From Calvatia gigantea (lineage: Eukaryota > Basidiomycota > Agaricomycetes > Agaricales > Lycoperdaceae), in NCBI GenBank assembly GCA_025093985.1, contig JACAAK010000002.1:2604001-2668000 (forward strand): a stretch of 64,000 bases of DNA, given 5' to 3'. Under the pieces are notes generated by a model. That model made no database searches, was not told where the DNA came from, and was given only the letters and a program-made list of their open reading frames with translations. This document shows positions 14,501-27,656 of this stretch, in pieces. How positions within the stretch are numbered: the stretch's first letter is position 1; the number at the start of each line of letters is the position of its first letter. The translations under genes were made by a program, and so were the position numbers.

Positions 14501-17014
14501 CCTATGATTGCCGCTGGCGAAGGCCTACACTCAGGCAAGATGGTATGCGGTCAATTTGGAAGCTTCATACCCGGTAAGTCCCCTGGAATATTCTACCATT
14601 CTCCCGCTCATGAGGGGTCAATTAGGATTTTTGGCATCATGGGATGAGTCAATTGAAGAAGGTAACCCTGAAATAGAGTCCTTTTTATCATCTCAGCCCC
14701 CTCAGAAATTCATTGATCTAGGTGACGTCTTCCTGACGAACGATCCATACTCCTGTAGCAATGCAATCTCGCACTTGAACGATTTCCTAGTTGTTACTCC
14801 TGTTCACTATGAAGGAAAAATAATAGCATGGGCGGCAAACCTTGGTCATTTCACTGACATTGGATCAGCTGTACCTGGCAGCATGCCAAGTGAGTCACTT
14901 CCTCTATTCTTTGTTTCCTGCACAAGAGGGCCAGTATTAAACTGGGCTTGTAGATTGCGCCCGTAGTATATATGAAGACGGTATTCAAATACCTCTCTGC
15001 AAACTGTACTCGCGGAATATTCCAAACACAGCATTATTCAAGGTGAGGAGGAATTCTCTCGTCACCAAAAATCCATTGAAATAGCGACTTTAGATCGTAG
15101 AACGGAACAGCAGGAAGCCTGATTTTGCCAGAAGTGACCTAAGGGCTTTGGTCGCGGCGACAAGAATTGCTGCCAGGAGGATCATAGAGATCTGCGAACG
15201 GTTTGGAGTGGAAGCATACGAAAAAGCTCTCGATATCTTGCTGTTGAGGAATAAGCTTGCTGTTGGTAAAATCATTCGGACTACGTTGTCTGCTGAGAAA
15301 GTCCATTTCGAGGATTATATCGACGATGATGGCTTTGGAATTGGGCCCTGGAGGATTGCTTGGTGAGTTTAACTCGTCCTTCGCTACCTGGTAGTCCGTG
15401 CTAACACTGGACCAAGTACCATGTGGAAGGAGCCCAATGACCAAGGAGACGAAATAGTGGTGCTCGATTTTGACGGGACGGATCCTCAGTCAGACAGGTC
15501 GATCAATTTTGCATTATCTCATGAAATGCTCAAGATGTTTGTGGTCTTCTACTTGATCACTGTCTTCGTGAGCACCTACGATTCGCTAATCCATAGAATT
15601 CCTCACAAATTCAATTAAACAGGATCCAGCCACCATTGTAAACGACGGCTCCTTCGAATTGATCAAAATCCAAATACCCGAAGGCACGATTCTTAATCCT
15701 ATCCGACCTGCCGCTTTGTCTTGTAGGACACACCTCCTTGGTCGTGTATTTGATGTCCTAGGTGCGGTTTTCGGCCAAAGAACACCGGAGTTCCTATCTG
15801 CTGCTGGATATAGTGATTCTCCACATTTCTTCTTCAGTGGTTGGAACCAAGCTGGCGAGTGGTTTCAGGTATTTCGCACAAATTAACTACGTGCATACCA
15901 TTTCTTAAAGTGTTGTGCTACAGCTCTATCAAATCGGATTCGGTGTCCGTGGATCTCTGTTCTCTTTAATTCTCGCTCAATAACACACTTGAGTAGGGCA
16001 TTCCAAGCAGGCCACACGGGGATGGGCCCGACGGGCATAGCATGTGGCCGTCTATGAGATCTGTTCCCAACGAATTCTTAGAAAGCTACTTACCGTTGAG
16101 AGTGGACAGATACGAGGCAAGCGGTTTGCATGGCAGACACAGAAATATACTTATTAGTTTCTCAGACTGTTCCTGATTCCGGAGGTGAAGGTCTTTATCG
16201 GGGAGGTAACGCCATGCGCATCGGTGGGTCCAACCTACTGAGAAATGAATTAATACACCTAACGCGGATTAGATTATGTCTTCCTCGACAGTGGTGGCAT
16301 ATCACTGCACGATGACCGGTGGTACACTAAACCTTGGGGCGTAAATGGTGGTGGAGTTGGAACTAGGTCTAAGAAGACACTCGTCCAATACTCCATTGAT
16401 CCCGAGAACCCTCCTCGTCGAGTACTTCAATCCAAGGAAGATTTCATCCAGGTAGATTTCTTCTTTGGTCGCTCGCACAACATTAAAAAACATAGGTCTT
16501 CGCCGGCGATGTCCTTGAATGGGTGACATGGGGAGGTGAGTGGCCGACCAGAGGTTTGGGGATCATCATATTGTATTAACAACCCACAATTCTTTCAACC
16601 AGGTGGAGGATAGTAAGTTACTCTTTACCGCTCTTGTTGAGGGGAAACCTAACAATTTGAAGTGGAAACCCATTGCGGAGGGACCCCGGATTGGTTGCAA
16701 AAGAAGTGCGACGAGGACTCGTCAAGAATCCCGGTCGTTACGGCGTCCGTCTGACTGCAACTGGAGAAGCGGACAATCAGGCAACAGAGTCGTTACGAAG
16801 TCTCATGAAGCCTTATCAGGAGGCACTATCCAAGGGCATCTTTAACAGGGGCGGGTCCATGAAAGAGCTTCGAGGACACTGTTTGGAAGAAACAGGTTTG
16901 GCCCCGCCCGAGTTGCCTTCGGCAAGAATCCTTCGTGGGCCTATTACTCGGATCCCATACGTGAACGAGCTGCATGCGCGGAGGAGAAAGGAGGATACTT
17001 CATTATATGAGTAG
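11512..17014 (+). CDS. Hydantoinase/oxoprolinase-family enzyme (HyuA-HyuB fusion)
   Basis: Large (about 1,300 residue) ATP-dependent amidohydrolase/carboxylase-type protein. The HyuA half begins WKLGVDVGGTFTDAVLY (actin-like ATPase phosphate loop), continues HGTTVATNAVLEGKGA, GPAGGVTGVVNQV and TFDMGGTSTDVCLIENG, and has the Gly-rich VRTVGAGGGSVASVAE. The HyuB half begins near VRAEMDTLIQRVAMSP and includes DVFLTNDPYSCSNAISHLND, a Gly-rich closing motif WGGGGYGNP assembled across two introns, and a C-terminus of about 110 residues. The block HVPGGLAGWITWPKPEPLAP resembles the N-methylhydantoinase/acetophenone-carboxylase-like branch more than true 5-oxoprolinase, so the substrate is uncertain. 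More than fifteen introns are present, and conserved blocks resume in frame after each one checked. It is followed 166 bp later by omega-amidase on the same strand. Confidence 0.85.
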
Positions 17015-17180
17015 AAAAGGAAGTTTTCATAAGCTAGCAGTTTGCAGTTTTCACTGTGTAGACTATTCAGTGTTTTGCACATGGTAATTGCTGCGAAACC
17101 TCTCCAATTCCAGGCTACCTATTGTCCCCGTGATTTGGAACGCATAAAATGAATTGCTAATCAACGACCCTCTTACACTC

Positions 17181-18639
17181 ATGGCACTCAGACCTGCTGC
17201 GTTCCGGCCATTCACTTTGGCTCTTATACAACTAGGGCAGATTGGGGCAAATAAATCCGATAACCTCAAGCATGCCCGCGACATGATACTGAAGGCTGCT
17301 TCCAGTCAAGACCACACCAAGAAGCCGGACTTGGTCGTACTTCCTGTACGCTGGAAATGCGCACCTTCCGTCCAGAATTTCTCACTTGTGTGACTAGGAA
17401 TGCTTCAACTCTCCGTATGGGCATGTTCACTTCCCTGTATATGCGGAGAACATCGGGTTCACGCCTGGTAAACCATATGATGTTACCTCTACTACAAGCG
17501 AAAGTGTGAAGATGCTATCTGGTGCTGCAAGGGAAACGGGGACATGGTTGATCGGGGGTGGGGCCATATCTTCAACGTTTGGAAGGTTTCACTAAGTCCT
17601 GTCAACAGGATCCATCCCCGAACGCGATGCACAGGACGGCAAGATCTACAACACATGCACAGTGTATAACCCTAAAGGTTTTCGTGACTTTCATTGGGCT
17701 ATACCTTCCCCCTAAGACATACTCCGTACAGGTGAATTGGTTGCAATGCATCGTAAGGTGCACCTCTTCGATATCGATATTCCTGGGAAAATCACCTTCA
17801 AGGTCAGGTTCCTCGCATATTATTCAAGTTAATCTAGACTTATGGTGTGCAGGAGAGCGAAACGCTCACTGGTGGTACGACAACAAACTTCTTTGACACA
17901 GGTATGCAACAGACGAGTGTAAGCACACGTTGGGTCATCGCTCACACATGAGTAGAATTCGCCCGCGTTGGACTCGGGATCTGTTATGACGTCCGTTTCC
18001 CGGAGCTCTCAATGATCTCTGCTCGGCAAGGTAGGCGGTTACACCTTTTTGTTAGGAGCTTTGTGCTAAATAAGCGATAAAGGCTGCCAAGTCCTTATTT
18101 ACCCTGGTGCATTCAACCTGACGACGGGCCCACTGCATTGGGAGTTGTTACAACGAGCACGGTAACTAGGATATTGTTCGAGTTCTTGTCTCATTGCTTC
18201 TGGTGTAACATTGTCCTTAATGCAGGGCGGTGGACAACCAAGTGTTCCTGGGGACGTGCAGTCCTGCAAGGGATCTGACGGCGAGTTATCACGCGGTAGG
18301 CCCTCTTTCGGAATATTCAATGGCTACGCTGATGGAGGTCAACAATAGTGGGGACACTCAATGGTTGTTGATCCAATGTAAGCAGTTCAAACTTCAATGC
18401 ATTGGTTGGTACTGATATGGGTGGGTATTGATAGGGGGAATATCATCGCCGAGGCGTCTGAAAAGGAGAAGATCCTTTATGCCGCCATTGGTACTCAAAT
18501 GGCCTGTTTTCTTTCCAGGGGAGTGGAAATGCTGACTGATGTGACAGACCCCGAGGTATTGCGAAGTGCACGGAGTGGGATTCCTGTGACAACGCAGCGC
18601 CGGTTTGATGTGTATCGAGATGTTGCGGATGGAGCGTAG
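17181..18639 (+). CDS. Omega-amidase / nitrilase-family amidohydrolase (NIT2-like)
   Basis: Hydrolyses alpha-ketoglutaramate/alpha-ketosuccinamate (glutamine and asparagine transamination products) in the cytosol or mitochondria. The catalytic triad is visible: Glu in [10 protein letters not shown], Lys in [19 protein letters not shown] and Cys in [13 protein letters not shown]. Other family blocks are [40 protein letters not shown] and, after splicing, [20 protein letters not shown]. The ATG at 17181 opens [20 protein letters not shown]. Six or more short introns interrupt it and the length (about 300 aa) is normal. The order and wording of the blocks follow NIT2 rather than Nit1 (deaminated-glutathione amidase). 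Its position after a hydantoinase/oxoprolinase-family gene may reflect shared amide metabolism, but this is inference. Confidence 0.9.
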
Positions 18640-18858
18640 ACCCAAGTACAGGACTTAAGTACTTAAGTTACATACAGTACTTCGAACAAAGACAATTGAT
18701 TGGATTTGAGTGATTTCCTGATTTGGATGAAGTCGTAGAAGGTTGTAGAATAATCTGAAATCGGCACTCTAAAATAGTCAGACCCTATTCTCCTTACACA
18801 GCTTACTTCCTCTCCCCCATCTCTCCCCCCCCTTCTCGTTGTCACTGACCTTTACACC

Positions 18859-20392
18859 ATGGTTCGAGAAACGTACGTCCTCTTTGCCTGCCCCCCCTCC
18901 CCTTTTCACCTCTCTCACCAACCCCAATAGCAAATACTATGATCTCCTCGAAGTATCTCCAGATGCCTCCGAACCCGACCTCAAGAAGGCCTATCGCAAA
19001 AAGTTTACTGTCTAAATATTATAAACCTATCTGTTTCTCAACAAGCAATGTCTCTAGGGCACTCAAGTTGCACCCCGATAAGGGTGGTGATCCCGAGTTG
19101 TTCAAGGAAGTGACACATGCGTATGTCGCTCTCGCCCTGAAATTTTTTTTTTTTTTTTTTCAATGGAAATCAAAACCACTCATCATCCTCATTTGTGCGT
19201 AGCTATGAGGTTCTTTCAGATTCACAAAAGCGTCACATTTATGATACACGAGGGGAGGCTGGTTTGTCAGAGTCAGGTGGCATGGGTGGCATGGATCCTC
19301 AAGTATGTCTTTTATTTTACTTCCATCGATCTCCCCTTGTTTATTGACCTTCTCATACAGGATCTCTTTAGCCAGCTCTTCGGTGGTGCAGGTGGATTTT
19401 TCGGTGGTGGTGGTGGTGGTGGTGGTCGCTCACAGGGCCCCCGTAAAACAAAAGATCTCGTGCACCGAGTACACGTCACCCTGGAGGAACTGTACAAGGG
19501 CAAGACTACAAAGCTCGCATTGACACGTAACATCCTCTGTAGTAAATGTAAGGGCAAGGGAGGAAAGGAAGGCTCAGTGCGGACATGTCCTGGGTGCAAT
19601 GGCCGTGGTGTCAAGGTCATCATGCGTCAAATGGGCCCTATGATCCAACAGATCCAGACAGCCTGCGACGACTGTTCCGGTACCGGCGAGTACATCAACC
19701 CCAAGGACCGTTGCACAGCCTGCAAGGGCAAGAAGGTTGTTCCTGATAAGAAAATGCTGGAGGTTCACATCGACAAGGGCATGAAGGGCGGCCAAACCGT
19801 TGTCTTCCGCGGCGAGTCAGATCAGTCACCAACAGCAGAACCTGGAGACGTCGTTATCGTCATTGAAGAAAAACCTCACGATCGATTCCGTCGACAAGAG
19901 AACGACCTTATTACCGAGGTGGAGATTGACCTCTTGACTGCTCTTGCTGGTGGTCAATTTGCTATAAAGCACCTTGACGATCGAGCCCTCATTGTCCAAG
20001 TTCATCCAGGCGATATCACGAAACACGGTATGTAGGAACAATGAAATGCCGATATTTGGCATACTCAGTTCAGTTATTCAGGTGATGTCAAGGTCATTCA
20101 CGGCCAGGGCATGCCTTCGCAGCGGCACCATGAGCCTGGAGACATGTACGTCAAACTGAATGTCAGGTTCCCCGAAGCTATCAGCCCCGCTTCGGTTCCT
20201 CTTCTTGAACGGGCTCTACCACCTCGGGAACCCCTGGAGAAGTTTGGCAAAGAAACTACTTTGGAAGAGGTGACACTTGACGATGCCGATACACGATCAA
20301 AGAGCGGTTTCAGGTCAGCACAAGCAGCAGCTGGCGATGATGCGATGGATGAGGATGGTGAGGAGCCCCGCGTGCAGTGCGCTAATCAGTAA
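18859..20392 (+). CDS. YDJ1: Type I DnaJ/Hsp40 co-chaperone, Ydj1/Mas5-like
   Basis: Hsp70 co-chaperone in the cytosol, often attached to the ER membrane. J domain: YYDLLEVSPDASEPDLKKAY, then LHPDKGGDPELFKEV with the HPD motif, split by introns. A Gly/Phe region with a run of Gly follows. The zinc-finger domain has four CxxCxGxG repeats (CSKCKGKG, CPGCNGRG, CDDCSGTG, CTACKGKK). The C-terminal substrate-binding domains include VQVHPGDITKHGDVKVIHGQ and GMPSQRHHEPGDMYVKL. The protein ends QCANQ, a CaaX box with Gln in the last position, which predicts farnesylation as in Ydj1. One intron has a long T tract at 19143-19160. The ATG at 18859 lies in a CACCATGG context. Confidence 0.96.
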
Positions 20393-20510
20393 TGCGCGTT
20401 CGCTCTTTCAGCCAGGATATGTTTTTGTGCTATTTTGCCCTTTTTCCCCCCTCTACATAGTAGATTGTTCTGTCATTTACTTGATACACACTCCGTAATA
20501 CCTACAGTGT

Positions 20511-21218
20511 TTAGCAATCCCAGCTAGTCTGCAATGCATTATTGGATTTGCAACGTGACAATCACCAGTGGACGGAAATCTTACCTGAGGATTTTCTTTG
20601 AATTTTTCGTAGGCCTGGCGGTCAAAGAAGCTGACCTCGGTCTCATTCTCTGTTGTGGTTCGTGAGTTTGAATGATCCCTACAAGTCAAAAGAACTGGAC
20701 CGACCGAAACCCAGATCAGCCAGGATGCGATTGTCGTTGTCTAATATCCAGTCGTCATGATCAAGATTGATGATGAGATTCGAAGTCTGCCAACTGGGAT
20801 AAGACACCTGGAATCCACGCAGTTGTAATGGCAAGAATTACCTTAGCCCCATGAGCCCTAGTGTAGAGTTTCAAGGTATCTGGATGGGCAACGAGTCCTT
20901 AGGAAAATGGCAAGATTTGTCGGATGTCCTACCCAATGAAACACCTCGATATGGCTTCCAACCCGACCGAGTCTGCACAGCTACCAGGCAAAAAGGCAGA
21001 ATTGAAGACCAACATTCGTTCTCGTGTATTGACTATCGAGTACCTTGACGGGCAATCTCCTTCAGTTGACCGACCGTTGTCGTCTCAAGGTTGACATCAT
21101 GCAAAACGAGGCTCTTCTCTGTTCGGAACTCGAAAGACTTGATGATTCGAACTGTTAATGTTGCAGACGTCTTGGGCCGCGCCAGGTTAGTAGTAATTGT
21201 TGCAGGTTCGGAGGACAT
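20511..21218 (-). CDS. UPF0538 family protein (C2orf76 homologue)
   Basis: Conserved eukaryotic protein of unknown function. The first exon encodes TLTVRIIKSFEFRTEK then LVLHDVNLETTTVGQLKEIA, the family signature, which resembles a ubiquitin-fold start. Later small exons give GWKPYRDTLKLYTRAHGAKT, NLIINLDHDDWILDNDNRIL, ADLGFENETEVSFFDRQAYE and KFKENPQ, and the last exon ends TSWDC. Six exons are inferred from in-frame joining, each separated by about 50-70 nt. It diverges from the beta-glucosidase gene with 204 bp between starts. Confidence 0.85.
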
Positions 21219-21422
21219 TAACGAGGGTTCCCGGTGCTTTCAAGCGACAATCAGGAGGTCTAAACTTGTTTGTCGCTGCTTGACGTCATGGCAAGTCTTC
21301 TGCCTCTGTCACCTGCTTGACTTGCTTCACTGCTTCTCCCGCTCATCCGAAGTTTAACCGACCTCATAAATCGCAATGCCTGAAATCCTACGGCTAAACT
21401 GGTCAGTATAACCTCAGCGACC

Positions 21423-24400
21423 ATGGCACAGCAGTTCCTTGATGCTTCAATCCTAGACCTCGTCAAACGACTCAAGGTTGACGAGAAGATATCCCTTCTT
21501 GGTGCCCCGAACTGGTGGAATACAGCTGCCATCCCAAGGCTTGGAATACCGTCAGTTCGTATGAGTGACGGACCCAATGTGTGTCATATTCATCCGATCG
21601 ACATCCATTACCTTACCGTGGATCGTAGGGGGTACGAGGGTCTTCTCATTTCGTCTCAACGCCAACCCAGTGCCTTCCTGTAAGTCAATTCTCTGTTACG
21701 ACTCTTTTGGGATTGCACTCAACTAGTTCAAGTGTGCTACCTCTCTGGCATCGACTTTTGATCCAGAATTAATCCAAAGAGTTGGTGCATTTTTAGGCCA
21801 GGAAGCAAAAACCAAGTCTTCTGTTTTGCTGCTGGCACCAACCTGTAATATTCAAAGGAACCCCCTTGGTGGTCGGGCCTTTGAGTCTTTCTCTGAGGAC
21901 CCCCACCTTTCTGGTAGCACGAATATTTCTCAAGTAATCGGTTTTTGGGCTGAAGCTGTCGTCTAGGGACAATGGCGGCTGCGTATGTAAATGGGCTGCA
22001 ATCTGAGGGTGTTTCTGCTGGTATGTGCCATTTATGCGAAGGTCTTTACCTTCTGACATCCTTGGCTCTGGACAGTGATTAAACACTTCGTTGGAAACGA
22101 CCAAGAGCACGAACGCCTTGCTGCCGACTCAGTCATGTCAGATCGGTCGCTGCGGGAAATCTATCTCTACCCGTAAGTTAATGCACCAGATGAGTGCAAA
22201 CCATAATTTCACGTCCTCGCAGGTTCATGCTTGCTCAACGAGACGCCCAACCATGGGCTTACATGACATCGTTCGTCTGGACAGCATCAGAACTGATTGT
22301 CTTTATGTATTCAAGTTTCCTAACAGATATGGCAGAATCAAGGGAGTCCACTGTTCTGAAAATCCCGGCCTCCTCCAAGGTATCTTGCGCGGTGAATGGG
22401 GGTTTAAGGGCATTGTGATCAGCGACTGGTGCGGGTAGTACTTTCGATATACTCGCGCTTACTCAGGACTGAGCAGGTATGGTACTTACGGAGTAAATGA
22501 AGCGATCAATGCCGGGTTGGATCTTGAGATGCCAGGCCCGCCCCGTTGGAGGCAGCCGTCACTCGTCCTCCAAAATCTCTCCACACAGAAGGTCCTTCAA
22601 CAGACCATTGATGAGCGCGTAACGAACCTATTGACATTCGTTCAACAACAAGCGAAGCGCAATCCTGTGGTCGTATTCGGAGATGGTATTGAACGGACTC
22701 GAGATTCACCCGAAAATCGCGCTTTTTGTCGTAAATTGGCTGCAGATGGGATGGTCCTGTTGAAGAACTACCAAAATATACTCCCATTAACTGCAGACAA
22801 AGCTAAGCGAGTCGCAGTGATTGGGCCAAATGCTAAGGAACGCGTCGTATCAGGCGGTGGTTCCGCTGCTCTCAAGCCAAGTTATGTCACGACACCTTTT
22901 GAAGGCCTCACGCAAAATGGACCTGCAGGCACCGAATTCGCGTACCACACAGGGTGTTATGGTAGGCCGCTGACTGGTACTTTTATCCCTTCAATTTATA
23001 TAATTTCATAGCCCACAAATATCTTCCGACATTGGAGAATAACCTTCACACATCCAGCGGCGAGCCTGGGTGGTTGTGCATATTCTATGCCCATGACGAG
23101 AAAGGTCAACCCAATATTCCCGTTGCTGATTTTATTGTGCGCGATACAAGGATCAAGCTTAATGATTTTCTGCCCCCTGGCCTTGGTTCCGAATGGACCA
23201 TCAAAATGACGGGGAAGTTGGAGTTCGATAAGACAGCTGCTTACGAACTCGGCTTGACGGTCGCAGGTCAGATTCGCGGGCTTTCTTAAACGCGTTCCGA
23301 GCTAACGTTTGGACCACAGGACGAGCGAAGTTGTGGATCGACGGCAAGCTCACCATCGATAACTGGACGAAGCAGACACCTGGTGATTTCTTCTATGGGT
23401 TCGTTCCGTTTCTATCCGCCGTCATCTGTTTAGCTGATGGCTTGAAGACAAGGAACTATTGAAGAAAAGGCCGTCATAAACCTCACAGCAGGCAAAGCAG
23501 TAGACGTCCTGGTTGAATATACGAATACTGTGCCATCCGATTCTGACGATGATCAACACGGGGAAGGTCGCATTTCCCAGCCTGCCCTCATGCGCGGTGT
23601 GGTATGTGAACCACCAGTCTAAGAGCATCTCACTGATTCACCCCGCCTAGCGCTTGGGTGGTTGCGAGAAAATTGGTTCTGAACAAGCCATACAAGAAGC
23701 TGTCGCCGTTGCGGCCAATTCAGATGTAGTGATCTTTGTGGGTGGCCTTACCCCTGAGTGGGAGAGCGAGGGCTTCGACAGACCCACACTCGACCTGCCT
23801 GGCCTTCAAAACGAAACGATAGCACGTTTGGCCGCTGCAAACTCGAACATTATTGTCGTTATCCAGGCTGTGAGCATGACCATTCTTGCTCCGGTGCTTT
23901 CTGAACTGCTTGAAGGGATCCGCCGTGTCTATGCCTTGGGTCGATTCTGTATCCGGAGTTTTACAGGCTTGGTATTCAGGAAACGAGGTTGGTAACGCCC
24001 TTTCGGACGTGCTTTTTGGTAGAGTCAATCCAAGTGGTCGCCTGCCCTTGACGTTACCTGTTCGCATTCAAGACCTACCATCATATCTGAATACCACTTG
24101 CGAGAACGGAAAAATCCAGTATGTTGTTCCTCGTCGTGATAGGTACTGTATTTGATTTCATCATTCCAGTTACCGGGAAGACCTCTTCGTAGGATATAAA
24201 TACTACCAAGCGAGAGATATCAAGCCCCTGTTCCCATTTGGGTGAGGGAGTCCGTCTCTCCTGTGTTATTGTTCAACTCAGCTTCTTTAGTTACGGTCTT
24301 TCTTACACGATGTTTTCGCTCGACGATTTGCAAGTCTCGACCTCATCTATGCTTACCACTTCATTGCAGGTCCGAGTTTCAGCTTTGTTCAAGAACGAAG

Positions 24401-24696
24401 GGAAGATTGCAGGATCCGAAGTGTTGCAAGTCTATGTTTCATACCCGAAAACAGAGCTGACCACCCCAGTTTATCAACTGCGTGGGTTCAAGAAAGCAAA
24501 GGATGTTGGGCCCGGTGCGTCTCAAAGAGTGGAAGTCACTCTTAATAAATACGGGTTCTCTTTATGGGATGAATCTCAGCACGCTTGGAAGATCAATGCA
24601 GGGCGATATGGCATTCACGTTGGATTCAGCAGTGATTTCCTTCCATTGGTTGATTTTGTAGAAGTACCGGGGACATTGTGTTGGAACGGATTGTAG
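21423..24696 (+). CDS. Beta-glucosidase, glycoside hydrolase family 3 with PA14 domain
   Basis: Releases terminal beta-linked glucose. The N-terminal GH3 domain has [60 protein letters not shown] and [17 protein letters not shown]. The latter is followed after an intron by YGTYG, so the Asp of SDW is the expected nucleophile. A PA14 insertion lies at about 23010-23400 ([45 protein letters not shown]). The second GH3 domain includes [20 protein letters not shown] and [17 protein letters not shown] fibronectin-III-like C-terminus begins [14 protein letters not shown]. No signal peptide follows the ATG ([17 protein letters not shown]), so it is probably intracellular. At least ten introns. Confidence 0.92.
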
Positions 24697-24764
24697 CCGG
24701 ATAAATAGCCGGAACAAATGTTGATTCCAGGGTCAATATTAGCTTCAATTGGGACGCGAGATTG

Positions 24765-27589
24765 ATGACAGTGCTTGATGACCTTGCACCATTCGTTCGT
24801 GGATGTATCATGGCACGCGAGTCTCATAACCTTCCGAGTAAATCTACCAGACGCGATCCAAGGACTCTAACAAACCTACCGGATATTCTATCCTGTCTTT
24901 CTGCACTCCAATCGGAAGAAGCTGAGGTGTCAAACGCCCTCACCGAACTTCTCGACGCTCGTGAACCTATTCTAGTTTCATTGGATCGCCTGAAATCTTT
25001 ACTCCCTGAACTGGATAGCTTACAAGATGGAGCGCAGGTATTCAGGAACAAGGTCTCACGAACAGCGACTACTGCAGACAGGATTGGCAGTAAGGTACGC
25101 TCTCTGGATGAAGAGATGAGCAGAGTGAAGGAGGCAGGAGATCGCGTGAACCAAGTCATTGAGCTCAAGGTGTGACTTCCATTCTCCTTCTGCCCCCGTT
25201 CAGGAGCTTCATGCATCTTGTCAGTCCTCTCTTTCCGCCCTCCAAGCTTCCATAGAAAATCAAGACTGGGAAACTGCCACGCTCAATTGTGCAAGGGCAA
25301 TGGCTCTTCCACTTGATGTGATATCTGGTCCGTTCGCCGAAAAGGCAGTGGTTAGTATTCTCGTGGAACACTCTAATACTATATTTGAGTAATTCATCGA
25401 GTAGCCTACTGCAGAAAGCCACCTTCCACCCTCAGAGACTCTACAGGAAGCACGGGAATACCTCCTCTCCGTATTTCGGCGTGGATTTGAAGAGGCCTCT
25501 TGCTCCAAGGATTCAACGGCGACCAGCAGATTTTTCAAATTGTTTCCGTCAATTGGATGGGAAGCTGAGGGTTTACAGGCATATGCCGACTTCGTTGTTG
25601 ATCTTGTACGGATAAGAGCCCCTGCTTCCGCCAAAAGTACGTCTCCATTCCGCTCGCCTGACCGCCTTGGTCTGAATGAAGGAATAGCATCTTCACCTCT
25701 GTATTATGTCACTTCTCTTACCTCGTTGTTCGAGAACATCGCTATGATTGTGGACCAACATCAACCCGTGGTGGAGAAGTATTACGGAATAGGCAAGATG
25801 AAGCGCGTCGTGATGCGGCTACTGGAGGAGTGCGATCTCATAACTAAAGGTTTGCTCGAGGGTTGGGAGGAAGAAAGGTCGATGAAGCGAAAGGTAAGTA
25901 CAAGTTTATAAACGAGGACGGCGAAACACTGACTCTTCCCTGGGTTAGTTGGTAGACATCCATAACAACCCTCCTGTCCCTATGTTTGCCGCTAGCGGTC
26001 GCCGTCAGCCATTGCCCTTAGGGAACGAGGAGCCTGTCATTGATCTACGAGAGACAGATAAAACTGCTTTCAGAAATCGCGGGAATGCTCTCAAGGTGGA
26101 GTTTGTTCAAAAAATTTCTCCTCGAATCATTGAACGTATGCGGATGAGCCGATCTCCCTGTTGCTGCCACTGACTGCATCGACAGGATTCTCGGGGGTAT
26201 GGCGAAGCCGACAGCAACGATACTGAAGAACCTCGCACCCCAAAGGGACGTGACGAACAAGAAAATGAGGCTCCGCCGGACTTGGAACAGACAGGCATCC
26301 CAGAAGCTTTTCGGTAGCATCATCGCCACCTACTTCATACCCCTCGAAATTTGGTATACCCGCACAACCATAGACAAGGCAAGTCGATCCTCATAACACC
26401 AGACATGGGCTAGACTGAATGTCATAACTAGGCGCACCGGCTGTCTAGTCCGGACGTCTCACAGTCCCCTATCATCACGACAGCACCAGACGATGTGTTT
26501 TATATCCTGAAATCAGTTATTTCGCGGACACTGTCTACAGGTTCGGTATCGGTCGTTCAACAAATGCTGGAACACCTACGGGAAGTTATAGAAAAGGATT
26601 ATATTGGAATTATCAAGAAGAAACTGGATGATGTATACAGGGCTCCTTCCAATATGCGCGTGGACAAAGTCGAGCGGGAGAATCGTATGTCATTTATCGT
26701 CAGTATTTTCTGACATAGCCAGCCAGGAACCATTTGGTTTACGTATTCAACAGATTTTATTGAACGACCTTGATATCTCAGCTTCCCATCTGGAGCGTCT
26801 TACACGCGACCTAGCAGCAGGGTCGCTGATATCCCAAAACTTCACAGCAGAAGAGGGGGAGGCGGCCAAGACGCACATAGTCGCCTTTCAATCTCTGGGT
26901 GGCAAATTCAGAACGACCCTGCGAGTAAGTGCGATTTGCTGCTGAAGTACAGTTATGCCACATCTCACCGAGAATTTAAGTCCGGAGTTGAACAGTTATT
27001 CAATCAACTTCTTCGGCCGAGGCTGCGCAATTTCATACCAGATATATATAACAACGTTTCGTACCAGCTGGACGAGGACAGTTATACAACATCAGAGTAT
27101 CAAGACATCGTGAGGAAGCGGTTTGTCAAGACATGGGAGGGACTGGTTGACGGTTACAAAGACACATTCACGGACAATAACTATCGGTTGTTCTTTGACC
27201 TTGCCCTAGATGTTCTCCTCCGACCCTGGGAGAAATATATGTTGAATTTCAAGTACAGCGAGGTATGTGGTCAAGCTTAGACCCTGAGATGTATGTCCTA
27301 ATGCTCCTCCAGTTGGGGGCTATACGATTTGATAGGGACCTTCGCGCGGTTACAACTTATCTCAGTTCTCAAACGCTCTTCGGAGATGTACGGGACAAGT
27401 TTACGCGGCTGCAGCAAATCTCAACGAATCCTCAACTTGGACGCTGTGAGTTTCTGCCCGTCACGAACTAGTTATTGGCGTTTACAAGTTCAACAGGAGG
27501 AAGATATCGATGAATTCTACAACAGTTCCGGCGTGACCTGGAAACTGGCTGCGCACGAAGCAAGGGCTATTGCCAGTCTTAAAGTGTAG
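24765..27589 (+). CDS. COG6: Conserved oligomeric Golgi complex subunit 6 (COG6)
   Basis: Tethering-complex subunit for retrograde transport within the Golgi. The N-terminal helical part includes ILVSLDRLKSLLPELDSLQD and the coiled-coil AGDRVNQVIELK. The middle contains EREYLLSVFRRGFEE-type and LFPSIGWEAEGLQAYADFVV segments, and RSMKRK precedes the DIHNNPPVPMF block. The C-terminal half has DDVFYILKSVISRTLSTGSV, HLERLTRDLAAGSL and ERLFRDLRAVTTYLS-like helices, and ends AARAIASLKV-like at 27589. The order of these segments is that of Cog6. The start is uncertain: ATG at 24765, or a better-context ATG at 24810 (ATCATGG). Only 68 bp separate it from the upstream beta-glucosidase stop. Confidence 0.82.
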
Positions 27590-27656
27590 GGAACCTAGGT
27601 ATAGAGTTTTGCAGTATTGCCTAATGCAAACAAACCCGTGAAAACTCAAGGTGCCC

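Noticed and set aside
11512..17014. Pseudogene reading of the hydantoinase-family gene because of many in-frame stops
   Set aside because: Each interruption checked is removed by a short intron with plausible borders, and the conserved blocks resume in frame (for example PG-VLCAFGEACTG and KR-FEEHHISLF).
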